64,000 bases of DNA. It comes from Epiperipatus broadwayi (lineage: Eukaryota > Onychophora > Udeonychophora > Euonychophora > Peripatidae). Positions 49,701 to 62,329 of the stretch are shown piece by piece (positions within the stretch are counted from its first letter, which is position 1; each line of letters begins with the position of its first letter). The stretch is from positions 855,001 to 919,000 of the forward strand of contig JAQFVV010000256.1 of the NCBI GenBank assembly GCA_028023455.1. The letters are read 5' to 3'. Position numbers and translations under genes: made by a program. Below the pieces are notes generated by a model. The model saw only the letters and a list, made by a program, of their open reading frames with translations, was not told the DNA's origin and searched no databases.

Positions 49701-52561
49701 TATTATTGTGATTGAAAATAACTTCTTTAATGAATTGATATCACTTAAGAAATTAAAATGATCCTTATAATTTTTAATTTTACTGATCCACTTTTAAAAC
49801 ATGATAAGAAGTTTTTGAGGTATACTAGATAGAAAATTTATCTGTCACTTTGACAATCTGTGATTCAAATCTATGTTGATTTTTAGGTAGCTGAAAACTA
49901 TAAATAATCTTAGAATTTTTTTCAGGTGCTGAATCTATATCAATTCAACTAGTTCACCTAACTGCTGCTTGGAAAATGAGAATCTAGACAATTTTATCTA
50001 AAAAAATGAAGAAAAAATCTCTCAGCAACTGCCAATTGTCTAGTAGGACATGTAAATTTGCTTCTTATCCATTTTCTATGAAAAGTTACTGTAGAGATAT
50101 TTGTCTTGCAATGGTCTACTTGAGACTGTTAATTTTTTTTATTTCTAGTAATAACCACTAAAGTTTAATAGAATAATTGTTTTATAATTATTATTGATAA
50201 GCAATATTATTTATAATTTGCAATAACAAGTATAAAAAGTCATAAACATAATTATTCTCAGCAATTACATCTATAATATAACACATTTGTTGTCACTAGT
50301 CTAAAAGCTGTTACATCTTCATTCATGTGAATATCTCTATTACATAAATAATTCCAGAACACCTTAACAAGATCCTATATCTTCACTCCATACCAAGTAT
50401 GTTAAGTTTGAGTAATCAATAGTCAATAGATGATATTGCTATTATAGTGAATATCTCAACAAGTTCTTTTTTTTGTAATGTCTGAATTTGTCATTGTGCA
50501 ACAATTAACTTTATTAATATTAATCTTCATCACTATTATTTCTAATCATTACTGCAAATGAATATCTCTAAGTAAATCCACTTTCTCTAGTCCATAATTT
50601 CTCTTCTCTATATCAATCATAACAAATTTATTCACTTCTCTCTTCTAGCAATATTTCCAAACCAGATTTAATTAAGCTTTGTATTTATGCTAATAATACA
50701 TATCTATTTTATAATATATAATTAATGTAATACGATGTAAATGCCAAAATTTTTACACATATATTTTAAAAAATGTCAGTCCCAACCTTGAAACCCTCTT
50801 TGTGTCTAAGTTACATATATGATTTTGATGGCTCTACTTACTGATGGTATTTTCAAGATATATATTATTTATTAGAAAAAATAATGTCTAAATCTGCTGA
50901 ATTCTGAACAGAAGTTATTTAAAGTTTCATACAGTTTAGAGATAGGAATAATAATGAGATTCTCATATTCTCAATATAAGCATTGATATCAAATATGTTT
51001 TCTCTGATAAAAAAAACATCTAAGAATTAATTTTCAATTTGATCTATACCATACATGCAAAGACAAACTCTTTCAATAAAAACTAAGACTGAGATTTAGC
51101 TTTTGCAGATTCAAAAGTGAACTATCCTGAAAGATTATTCAGATTCATTAATCAACTTGCTTTTTCTACTGAGATTTTGATATAGTAGAACTAGAGAGTG
51201 TTATTTTTTTTTCCTTATTAAATGATGATGTAAGGCATTAAATATAAATATGAGAACCTTTTTGGCTGACATAAAGAATAATAATCTAAATGTGCTGCTT
51301 TTTTACATCACTTTCTGTTTTTAATTTATCATAAATTTATGAAGCTGTCATACAATTGTTTTTAATAATTAAAAAAAAATTTATATCATCAAACAAACAA
51401 GCAAATGTATTCTTTTGTGGTATGTTGATCAAAATGAATTATATGGAGTCATATCTTGTCTCGATATGAATGTGTGTGAGAGTTTGTATGTGCTAGCTTG
51501 AAACAAAAAAAAAGATAATGATAAGTAGATAGAGAAATAAAAAAAATTAAACAATTTTCCTCCTAATTATCATTATATTTTGTTTGTCACAAGTAAGAAC
51601 ATATGATTACATGTTGATCCTATTTTTATCTGAACTAGATTTAACTCTATGATTTTAATTCATAAGAAACATGCTTATTTGTTTTCCTGATAAATCTGAT
51701 GATGATGTATCAATAGAGAAATCATAAAAGTTCCAAATTCTCAATTTTGATAATTTTTTTCTGTTAATGAAATTGATGTTACTTTTTCTTGCACTTTCAC
51801 TAATACAAAAAATGTTTTAGAATATATTTTTCTATTAATAAACTAGAGAAACAATTTTCTTTATTTTTTGCTTTAAAATAAACTGATCTTAGATGCTTAA
51901 CTGGGGACTTTCTGATTGGTATATTCTTTATGAATAATCAGTAAGAGTGTTATCATAAGTCAATTATCAGATGTAAATTCTACTGTAAGACATTCTAAGT
52001 CATTATTCTTTTAGAAGTATATGCTGAGACCAATAGAAAATCTATTTATCTCATTATTTCCAAAAAGACATAACTTGACCAATATAGAGAAAGGTCTTGG
52101 AAGTATGAGAAAATTGTTTGGCAGCTCATTCATTGATTTCTGTAAGAATTAAAATTTATATGTATGCCAAAAGTGAATTTAAGAATGTGTATCTCTGTTA
52201 CAAAAAATATATACTGTATAATGAAAAAGTAAGGTCTGCTTTGCAGATCTTCTTTCACCTTTTCTCACCTATTTTCTACCCTCATACCTTAGTTTGAATC
52301 CCAATCTATCGTAATGTGTCTGCAATACGCTTATATACTGAAAATCCTGCCTAATTTTAAACCACGAATACAACACTCATATTATATATATAACTCATTC
52401 CCAAATAAATAAGATTATGGATTATGTATATGTTCACATAATTTCGATTTATTTAAAAGTAGGTTATATAGGTCATAATTGTGCACACACTATGATATGC
52501 ATTTTAAAACATATCAAAATTATAAATTGTTAATTAAAGTTATTTTGTTTGAATCTATTTA
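46734..52561. other. A/T-rich noncoding stretch
   Basis: Almost 6 kb without a recognisable gene. (TA)n tracts lie near 47711-47731, 48445 and 48673-48694. A worn tRNA-like T-arm (GTGATTCAAATCTATG) lies near 49859. Short open frames here are low-complexity. Some of 50250-50700 may be decayed retroelement, but no motif can be read. Confidence 0.4.
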
Positions 52562-52908
52562 CAAAAATATATTACAGTCGTAATATATTTTTGATTTAAA
52601 ATAAAATTCATATTCATTTAGTAGATAGATTCAAATATTGAGATTTAAAAGTAAAATAATTTTCTTTTAATTTAATAAAAATCATTCCAAATATTTCTGT
52701 TAAAATAAATGAGGGACAATAGTTTAATTATTTAATGTTATAGAAGCTTATCTAAAAATACAGCAGATGTCCATAAAAGGTTTTCTTTTAATTAGTAAAA
52801 GTAATTTTAATTAAATCTAGTTTGTAATTCGAATGTCGATAAGGAAATTAACAATAGAAATTAATTAAAATTTTGTTAAATTCCTTTAGACATTCGGATG
52901 AGTTTAAT
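52562..52908. repeat. Two small inverted repeats
   Basis: AAAAATATATTAC and its exact complement surround AGTC at about 52562-52594, a 13-bp perfect hairpin. At about 52826-52853 and 52873-52908 a second, imperfect pair shares GAATGTC...AAGGAA with the complement TTCCTTTAGACATTC. No coding is seen. Confidence 0.5.
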
Positions 52909-53430
52909 TACAGCTGATAAGTCCGATATATTTTTGTAATGCTCCGGGGCAGTTCTATTGTTTATTTCCACTATAAAAAGGAAGGTTTTCTTTTGTTCTC
53001 CATTCTGGTCATTTGCTGATGAAATGTTTCTAACCAAAATTATTCTGGTGTTGCTAATGAAATGATTCGAGTGATATTCTAGTCAAATATTCTTCAAAAT
53101 ATATTTTTCCTGAGATTTTAGCTATGTGCCTGTGAACTTATATTTGAAGCCGAGTTTTCATCTCCAAATTAATTTACCATGTTTACCACACCTATTGCTA
53201 TCCATACATGACTAAGTAGACCCAGCAGAGGCTATTTCCCTCAGGAATGGCTGGCTGCTGCTCTAGCCATCGAAAGCTATCATGTAAGGAACCCTGGAAC
53301 TGCTGCTGCTGCCAAAAATATGAACAATTCCAGATTTTGCTGCTGGATTGATAAAACCTGCCGAACATCAATCTACCTGCAAATGCTTCTCCAGAGGTAA
53401 CCTAAATTAACCCAAGAGCTCTTGTGATTC
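52909..53430 (+). promoter_or_regulatory. Less A/T-rich island with TATA box and possible splice donor
   Basis: CTATAAAAAGG near 52971 is a good TATA box in a patch clearly richer in G+C than its surroundings, including GCTGCTGC runs near 53254 and 53302. About 425 bp later CCAGAGGTAACC near 53392 could be a splice donor, so a noncoding first exon is imaginable. Equally it could be the U3-R-U5 of an LTR. No open frame of interest and no downstream exon are visible, so this is a suggestion only. Confidence 0.25.
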
Positions 53431-56018
53431 CTAACTAACATGCTATAGCTATTTTAAATTGTTTTTCTTTTATTTCCCTTGACTTATTATGTACTTCTTT
53501 AATGTGTTCAAATATAATCAACAGTTTTGCTCTCTATCCTTGGGTAAAGCTTTCTTTTATTTTATTATGATAATGTGTCAGAATCGTCTTTGACTGAGTG
53601 AATTATTCCCTTTGTTGAAAGTAAGACGCCGCTATTAAGGCATATTTTAAATTTATAATAATTTCCAATTTTATTATCTTGCAAATCACTCATTCGAGGG
53701 TGATTCTAATCTTCTTTAATATATATAATAATCACACAGTTTAAAATCTACATGTTATTGATTTTAACCTAATATCAGAGTATGTGTGAGGTCAATGATT
53801 TAAATGTGTCCCCAAATGCATGATTGTGTAAATAAACCTATGCTTTTTTTTCAAACCTGCAAGCATGCATTTTCCTATTTTTAAATACTGTGTTCTACGT
53901 TAATTTCAAAGTTCATCATTGACGTCGAGAATGTGTGGACCCTTTTAAATAAATTTCTGGGAATTTAATTGGGCATTTCTTTTAATCCAAGTAAAACCCA
54001 TTTAGTGCTGGTAAATGAATTGGTTGTTGAGACCGCTTTGTTTTGCTTTCCAAGGATTTTACATGGCCAAGTCCGTTCTCTCTTCACTTCCTGCAGTTCC
54101 CAGGCAGAGTGTGTACACAAATGTCACACCTGGGAATTAAATGCAGTCGTCACCCAGTCGCTAAGTTTCGGCTGTTCATGACAACACTTTCCTATTAGTT
54201 AGTGGCAAGCTACCCTTCATAGTCATTCCAAATATTTCACTATTGTTTTATTTTTATATTTATTTTTACAAAGCATCCATGACTTAAACATGTCGCACCC
54301 TCCATCCTTTAATAAATTCATTACTAGCAATACTGGCCTCCCATCTGCTTTAATTATTATTATCAAATAAATGTCTTGATCACATCCCCACTTTATTGCT
54401 TAGTAAGCTTTTGTCCGTGCTTTTTTGAAAGCAATAAATATTATATAACCCGTAATATTAAATATTTTATTAAACTGTTATAATTACTCAAAGCACCTCG
54501 CACATGTTCCCATCTCTTTAAGCACATTATCGTAATGCTATTAGCCCAAGGGATAGAATATATAATTTTGCTTTAAAACCCTTTTTGTCATTTATTGGAA
54601 TGTAATGCCAACAATTATTTAATACGTGTCCCTATCTCATATAAGCAGACAGTGGCATCATATATATATTTCTATATAAATAAATTTTGAAATCATTTAA
54701 AAATAATTTTGATTTTATTTTATTGATTCCTATCACTGTCTCAGTCTATGTATGTATTTTCTGCATTTCTTTTGTACATCCATAGACATTAGTTAGCAAC
54801 CCAAACTTATCTTAGTATAGAGTCTTTTGTTTCTCCCTGACCACCAGTCACCGGTAAAAGGTTATACTAGTAGTAGCATCAAATGCATTATCATGTACAT
54901 GGTGCTGTGAAATTTGGACTTTAGATTCAAACTTAGTATATCTAGAAGGCAACTCCTCCTAGAATGTTCAGTTTCATGTGTGGGTTTGAATTCTGCAGTG
55001 TGTTAGTGAGATAGACAATTCTGACTGTTACAATACATATATATATAATTCTGAGCTCTTCATTAATTTATTTTCTTTTAAATGTTTGCTGCATGCTTTA
55101 TCATATATAAATAATCTCACTCTTTAAATTCTGCATCAATCTTTAAAAACAATTATGAATAATTGGTTCATAGTCTGAGTATTAAATTTAAAATGTCTAC
55201 TTTCTAACTATGATATTGAATGGATTTGTTTTATTTACGTAGGTATTCATGGAGTATAAAAATGTAAACATGTTAACACTGCAATGCAGGACACACTGTA
55301 AAAAAAACTAATTTCATATTTTTAATTACATTGAACATTTATTGTTATCTTTGATCAGAAAAAAATAGGCTACATATAAATTTTGATAATAATAATATTA
55401 AAAAGGTCAATAAAGTGCATTCAATTTCCTATCATCATAAATTTTCATATGAGGGGGAAGATGCCACTAAGAAAATGTTGATTGTAACATTTTTCCTCTG
55501 AAGTTGATTATGAAATGGATCACTATAGAATATTAATAAAGATACTAATATTAATTAGCAATGGTAAGATTTGTAACTGTTTTAAAAAAGTTTTACTTTG
55601 TATATTTATATACTGATTTATATTTATTTTTAGAGTATTGAAATTTCATTTGTGTTTTCTTCATGTCAAATGACAAGTTGAAAGTTCATGGATCATGCCC
55701 ACTTCTGTGACTTCCCATGTTCAAACTTCTTATGAATTCCTGAGCAATAAATCCATTGGGAACTGAAACTGAAAAGAAGTTTTGAAAAACATTATTAATT
55801 TTAAATGTGTAAAAAAAAAAAAAGCATTAAATTTGTGATCTTTCTTTTTAGATTTGATTATAAAAATTTAATAGAAATCTTGATATTGTAGTCTTTGTAA
55901 TTTTTGTACATATTATAATCATTATAAGTATTTTTTAATCTGAAATTTATTATTGCTAAATTAATGATATAAATGTTAATTACATTGATAAATATTTAGG
56001 TATATATATATATATTAT
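53431..56018. other. Noncoding stretch with moderate G+C patches
   Basis: A 70-codon plus frame at 53969-54181 lies in a less A/T-rich patch; I do not recognise it and see no promoter. At 55016-55032 CAATTCTGACTGTTACA precedes a (TA)n tract. The same 17 bases with one mismatch precede (TA)n at 6067-6083, pointing to a shared element end. GGGTTTGAATTCTGC near 54981 looks like a tRNA B box. Confidence 0.4.
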
Positions 56019-56660
56019 AATAATTAAAACAAGTTATAAATTTTGTAACTTGCTTTTAAGCTTGTATTTTATGATCACTAGATGGAGTTTACCAATAGCT
56101 CTAAATAAGCTTTGTTTTTATAAGTGCCGAAAGAAATAGAATTCAAAATCTCTATCATCATCCCTATCTCCAGACCAGCTGGTTTCAAGGAGGGCTGGGA
56201 GTCTTAAAAGCAAGTTACAAAATTTATAACTTGTTTTAATTATTATAAGTGTACCTTTGAAGGTTTTTGCAATGCTATATATTACAGAGGCTATTACTAT
56301 ATGGTGAAACTGAGCTGAATTCAGACCCATATAGCTATCTAGTTTGGTAGGCTGGATTTGAAGACATTTAAGTGTCTGATAAGTTCATGCTTTCAAATTA
56401 ATAGAAACATGTTTTATAAGTGCTGACTTTTGAGTTAGTATTTTAGATCTAGTTTCTAGACTCCCAGCCCTCCACTGATGTGAGCCATAAGCTCAAAACC
56501 ATCTGGTCTGAAGGTAGAGATAACAATAGAGATTTTGAATTCTATCTTTTTTGGCACTTATAAAAACAAAGCTTGTTTAGAGCTATTGGTAAGCTCCATC
56601 TAATGTTATATATATATAAATAAAAAAAAAAGCTTGTTTAGAGCTATTAGTACGCTCTTA
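56019..56660. mobile_element. Nested inverted-repeat element
   Basis: Arms at about 56080-56202 and 56459-56602 are inverted copies. They share AGATGGAG, ACCAATAGCTCTAAA, AAAACAAAGCTT-type sequence, AGAATTCAAAATCTCTAT, GACCAG and AGGGCTGGGAGTC. A second, nearly perfect 42-bp inverted pair lies at 56019-56060 and 56203-56244 around the left arm. The motif GCTTGTTTAGAGCTATT is repeated directly at 56571 and 56632. No coding is seen; the 70-codon frame at 56118-56330 is chance. The right arm contains a hammerhead-like motif. The structure resembles terminal inverted arms of PLE-type or foldback elements. Confidence 0.65.
56469..56514 (+). ncRNA. Degenerate hammerhead-ribozyme-like motif
   Basis: Core CTGATG (56475-56480) is followed by T instead of A. 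A perfect GAGC/GCTC helix II (56482-56485 and 56491-56494) has a CATAA loop. AAAA stands where GAAA is expected. Helix III is ACC/GGT (56498-56500 and 56505-56507) with loop ATCT. C56508 completes a GTC cleavage triplet, and CCTCCA/TGAAGG makes helix I with one C-A mismatch. The inverted left arm (minus strand, near 56165-56195) keeps an intact GAAACC-AGCT-GGTC block but has lost the CTGATGA and helix II part. The two arms together point to an ancestral hammerhead. This copy should be inactive because A9 and G12 are changed. Confidence 0.5.
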
Positions 56661-57233
56661 ATTTTACATATTTGTAAGTGCAAGCTATATATAAGTCATG
56701 TGACATCTGACTTGTTATTATTACTATATATATATATATATATTAATTGTATAATTGAGTGAATTCATTTTGAAATGAGTAGTGGTTAAGTAATAATATC
56801 TTGCATAAATGATTGACAATTCTAGTTTCTTTTTGCAATAGTATATGCATGTTGTATTATAACTTTGTAGATATATATTATATTTTTTAACTCTCATTTT
56901 CCAAAAGTTTAAATAATAGTTTTATAGTTATCTTTACACTAATCAGAGTTTGATAACTATAGAAAACATCCATCAAAATAATGTTATTATATATTTGTAG
57001 TGCAGCTACAATTGAGAATGAACCTTCTTGAAACTCCACTGCTCTCAAAAATAAAAATATATGACAATAGTTTTATTAAAACTAATATGATATAAAAATA
57101 GCAAGACTTCAGTTTTACAGGTGCAAAATTTTTATTAGAAAAACATAGATTGAATGTTTAAGTGAGTATGGTTTGAACATAAATTAAGCAGTTGAGAAAT
57201 TTTATTACAATAAAGATATGACTTCTTGTGAGG
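56661..57233. other. A/T-rich noncoding stretch
   Basis: (TA)n lies at about 56726-56742. No gene is seen. Confidence 0.45.
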
Positions 57234-57519
57234 TCATAATGAGTAAATAAACATCACATGATCACCATTTCTTATGCTTGCTTTTAACTGTTATTAAAAC
57301 AGGCAAAAACTTTCTATACATATTGCCATTCAGTGCAAGCCAAAGTAATCAATGAATGCCACACTGATGAAGGCCACAAGCCAGAAACTAATCTGGGGAT
57401 ATTGGATGAGTAGGCAGTAGATGGGGATTTTATTCACAAGCTTTCTGGCATCCATTGATTACTCTGGCTTGCACTGAGTGGCAATACATATAGAGAGTTT
57501 TTGCCTATCATAATGAGTA
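57234..57519 (+). mobile_element. Short mobile element family A, copy 3, with internal inverted duplication and 12-bp target duplication
   Basis: The 262-bp element at 57246-57507 lies in reverse orientation to copies 1 and 2 and is flanked by perfect 12-bp direct repeats TCATAATGAGTA (57234-57245 and 57508-57519). Besides the family ends, it has an inverted copy of its AGGCAAAAACT...GATGCCA end (57299-57363 versus about 57440-57507), so it can fold back. Between the arms, 57355-57412 on the plus strand carries CTGATGA, a GGC/GCC helix, GAAAC, an ACTAATC/GGATGAGT helix and a final A: a hammerhead-like core. The target duplication argues for retrotransposition of this form as a unit. Confidence 0.75.
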
Positions 57520-60400
57520 TACAGGAAATTAAGATGATGTAACATGTTTGCTTTATTAAATATAATTCTCATTTTAAACTGAGATCTATATTGAGATTTC
57601 ACTTTCTTCTTCTAACAATCTTTCAAAAGAAGAGTATGTATTTTATTTTATTTCCACTTTGCTTTCTACTTTCTCTTTGATTTGTATATCTTATTAATAA
57701 CATTTGTAATAGAGTGGTGATATTAGTAATAATTAATTATAATTAAATTTAATGCCATATTTGAATACTAAATTTCAATAATAATAATATTTAATTTAAT
57801 AATGAATATTTGAATTAGACTTTAAAAAAATAAATTTATGAAATAATAGAAAAACTATTGAGAAGTTTATGAAGAAAGCTGTAATATTTATTCCAATAAA
57901 TATAATTCAGTTATGCTGAAATTCATCATTATTATTTTTTCTAGCTATTGAATTTGTTAAACCAATATTGCAATTTGTAGATTAGAATATAAACTAAGGA
58001 TATTATAGATACACTTGAATATAGATTTATGGTCCATGACTAAATTTATTTAATAATGAGAAGAGTAATAGTTTGAATCTATTAGATCCCCAAAATAAGA
58101 CAATCATCCATGCAATAACTAAAAAGGATCCATATGTTGTTTTATTATGCAAGTGGTATGTGTAAATTGATAAATTTGCATATTTACTAATTTATATGTT
58201 CATTCACTTACAAATCTGACTTTTTGCTATGAATATGACCTTCCTAGTTGAAAGCAGTGCTAAGCTGTAGTGTATTAATATTTCCTGTATAATGAACCAT
58301 TCATATTTATTGAATTAAACACGAAAAACTTATTTCAAAAATATTTATTCTCTTAACAAATATGTGAAATATGACTTTCAGTAGTTTACGTATAAACTGA
58401 TTATATCCTGGGGTATCAAAAATTGAAACAGCTCAAATATGTTTCAACATACTAACTGACTCTTCATCAGATACTTTATAAAACTAAAATCTGTCTCAAG
58501 TAGTATATTGTTAATAGTAATTCATATATCTATTAGCTATATTTTTTGGAAATAAAACTTCAAGACCACTCAAACACATATCAAATCTCACTTAAAACTA
58601 GTTTTTTTTCATTACATATTACATAGAGTTGATATATGTTGTGATGATTTTAATACAGCTATATGTTTGGGATTTGTGAATTTAATAACCATGATAACCA
58701 CTTCAAAGGCATCATAGATTTATTTTTAATTATTTCATTAACCTGATTCTCTTAGCTACTGAATCCCTATGCATCACATTTATATAATTCTGCTACGTTT
58801 TATTTTAATAAATATTTTAAAAGATTTACTACATTTTAATTTATTTTATTTTCTTTCATCAGTTTTTGTCATATGATTATTATAAGATGCTATCATTATG
58901 TTGTTTCATGCCAATTATTTGAAATTCACTTATTATAGTTTTAATACTTATCTTTCTCATCATCAATATTTTCAAGCATTATTCACTCTTCAAAAGAATT
59001 TGATATTCTTATAATATGACTAATTTAGACAATTTCAGCATCAGATCAAATATCTCTACTCGATCAGTTTTTTTTTGCTGCTATGGTACATTCATAGAAG
59101 ATTTGGATAGAAGAGACACTAGAATTGGTGCAGCATCTTATTGCTTGGTTATGGTATTTTTGTTAAAAATTATTTGAAACAAACAATAACTTCATAAGAA
59201 TTAAAGAAATATCAAACTTTATCATTGATGGTAGTCAAATGCCTTGATCACAGGTTTTTTTGCTTAAAGACTTTTAAATCATAAAATGTGCTTTAATCGA
59301 TCGCCTACGTATATATACGGTAACAGTTTAAAATATTATACTAGATAAGTATCATTCGCCATTGTTGTGTGTATACTTAATGAATGGTTATTACTGATTT
59401 GCTTTACTTAGCTATACAATTAGTTGATACAATATTTATAGGAGCTTGTAATCAATTAGCTTTTATCAACTATTTCCACCCAAAGTTTCAATCTAAATTA
59501 ATGTTAAGCATGTTTTCTAATATAAATAATCATAAACAGTTTTAATTGCCTGCATTTGGAAAAAAAAATTGACAAGTTAAAATGTGTACAATAGTGCAGA
59601 ATTAATGACTTTCAATAATCTGAATATCATGTGACTTTCAATATTTCTGATCACATGAATTTTATGGCTCTTATCACATGTATTAAATAAGTTATTACCA
59701 GTTAATCTCATGATATCTATTTAACAAATTTGTAAAAAAAAATGTATAATTATTATTTTTTTAATTATCTTGTATAATGTGTTTTAATATCGGAATCTGA
59801 TAATTTTTTTTAAACTTCAGCTATTAAACATTTTAACACTTCTGGTCACGTGGCTTTAGTTACATCGGATCACATAAACAACTGACTATCTATTAATTTT
59901 TTTTTTTTACATTATATTTTAACAGTAACAAAAAAAAAAAACATTTAAAATAATTTTTTAATGTTTTTCAATGTTGAAAGCAATATATATTTTTAAATCA
60001 TGATTATATTAACCCTTCATTTTATAGTTTGTTGTACAAGAAGAAATTTGAAAATATTAATTCTAAATTTCATTCTTCAAAATATCCTTAAGTTTAAATA
60101 CTAGTGATCAACATGCAACGTCTATAGTTACTATTCTATTGCATAAAATTACTATCATATATTAGAATGAAATGTCTTGTCGGTTTCCAGATAAACAGTG
60201 GAGGAAAAGACCAGAATAATAAATCTTTCAAAAGCTGAGAAGAAAAATATAATACTTCATAAGGATTTAAATACTAATAGTTCTACTCAAATAATTGTCA
60301 ATTTATTCCATTTAAAAATTCATGCGCTATCTAACTATAAAAATATTAGATAATATATATATATGCATGCAGATATATTCTTGTCTATTAGTGGCACCAT
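57520..60400. other. A/T-rich noncoding stretch
   Basis: No gene is recognised. A minus-strand CTGATGA near 58464-58470 with GAAAC at 58441-58445 lacks a helix II and was rejected as a ribozyme. Homopolymer A and T runs are common near 59900. Confidence 0.45.
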
Positions 60401-60720
60401 TATATAAACAAATATTCATTTTATCCATATTAAGATTTACATTAATATTACACATATTTATTTACATATATATATATATACCGCCTATCTTTACATGCGT
60501 ATGCTATATATATATATATTCATCCCCATATATCCCGTTTACCTATATACAACATATCACTCATGTATATAAACAAATATTCATTTTGTCCATGTGAAGC
60601 TTTATATACACATTATACACATATATACCTTCTATCCGCACGTGTTATATATACATTCAACTCATATAACCCGTTTACCTACACCCAACATACACATGTG
60701 CGTATATAAATGGATGTGAC
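60401..60720. repeat. Minisatellite, period about 165 then 137 bp
   Basis: TATATAAACAAATATTCATTTT starts units at 60401 and 60566, and a shorter form of the start recurs near 60702. Each unit has a C-rich TATACC...CTATC part and a CCCGTTTACCTA part (near 60535 and 60671). Internal (TA)n tracts vary in length. The 91-codon plus frame at 60322-60597 is a translation of this repeat. Confidence 0.7.
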
Positions 60721-62329
60721 CTGTATTACATATGCATACATACACAAATTATATATAAATATATTTATAATATTATAACGTTAAAAGCTATTCTAAAATT
60801 TTAAACAAATTATCCAGTTTGTATACCCACATATATACATGGGTGTGCACGCATATATCTAAATGTGTATGTGTGTGAAGATATAAAAAAAGTATAATGC
60901 AAAGATTGATCTCATATATACGCATACATGTATGTTTTCATTATCAGCAATTATGTGACAGAAATTACTCTGCATTTATATATATCATATAAGTATGTGC
61001 ATAAACTTCTGTTTTTTATAGCTGGCGAACATGCATGCATGCGTAATTCAGACGTACGGATATCTTATGTAAAGTGCAAGTGTTTATACATAGATAAACC
61101 TATATGCGTCATATGAGTATATATATTCATACCTTATTCAACATGTATTACTTTTAAACAAATAAATGTATATGCACTGCCACATAATTTACTCTAGTTT
61201 CTCTGTACATAGATTTACACATACAGATGTATAAGCAAAGACATTTTACTGCATGTATTTGCGTAATTCGTCTATGATATAAATACACTAACTAAGGAAA
61301 TTTTGGTTCAAATTTAACACTATTTTTTGATTTGCAGTTGAATTTATCTTAGACTCACCATATCAATTAAAGTAATTAGCTTAAAAAGATCTGAATAAAC
61401 ATAGTGAATGAAAAGCAGATCTAATTTCTCTAATGAAGTATTTTAATTAAAAAATAAATTTTCAGCTGAATTCTGTAAAAGCTGAGAAAGTGTTATTTTA
61501 CACTTGATAATTTGCTAAGGTTTCTTTACTTGCACTGAATTTTTAATTTAGTTGAATTCCTCTGATAGTATCAGAATCTAGTCTTCCGTTGTTTACTTCT
61601 TTATCAAATTGTAATACATGCAAATTTTAGAAAATTAGTTTGATTTTTTTAAAAAAATGTTTTAATTTTAAAAAAGTTTTTTGTGAAACAATACAAATTT
61701 TACTAATGTTCTATTCCAATAATTTAGATATAATAATACTGCCATAAACTGGAATCATGAAATATTAATAGTGCAATCACTGGCCTTGCATATAAATTGG
61801 ATTCGAATACAATCCAAATAACCATGAAATTTTTTTTCCAGCTTCAGTCAGACAGTCTTGGGTTGTTATTTTTTAAATAACAAGCTAACTATCCAATATT
61901 GGTCAATAAATGGCTATCTAATTTATTCGAAGCTAGAAACTGAAAAAGATAAAAATTGCTCAAATCTCACTACTTTGCAACTAGCAAGCCTCGTGAATAT
62001 TGTTTCTCTATAAGTGACTGCTACAGATGTATTTGTTATTCAATTGTCTATTTAAAAGGTTGTTTCATCTCATATTTCATATATTGAAATATTAGTTAGT
62101 AGTAGTGATAATAATAGTAGTATTTTGAAAACAAATTATCTGAATTTAATGAACAACACAAGAAGAGTTTTATTTGTTTTATTTATGTTCCTATTATTAG
62201 ATTATTTTATCATATAGCACTGTTTAGATAACACACAATAAACTCAGAGATTTCATTTTTTTTATTGCTTGAGTTTTAAACTTTATATATATTATTCAGT
62301 CCTTCATATTATCCAGTAATATCAATTTT
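60721..62329. other. A/T-rich noncoding stretch with tRNA-like relic
   Basis: Up to about 61250 the sequence is rich in TATATA/CATACA-type words, like an eroded minisatellite. At about 61765-61815 GTGCAATCACTGGCCTTGC and TTGGATTCGAATACAATCC resemble the anticodon-arm and T-arm of a tRNA, probably a SINE relic. No gene is seen. Confidence 0.4.

Noticed and set aside
53015-53075. CTGATGA with a later GAAA
   Set aside because: GAAA is about 35 bases away with no stem between.
58441-58470. Minus-strand CTGATGA followed by GAAAC
   Set aside because: The 18 bases between them cannot form helix II, so it is not a hammerhead as it stands.
60322-60597. 91-codon frame rich in Ile and Tyr
   Set aside because: Translation of minisatellite and (TA)n DNA.
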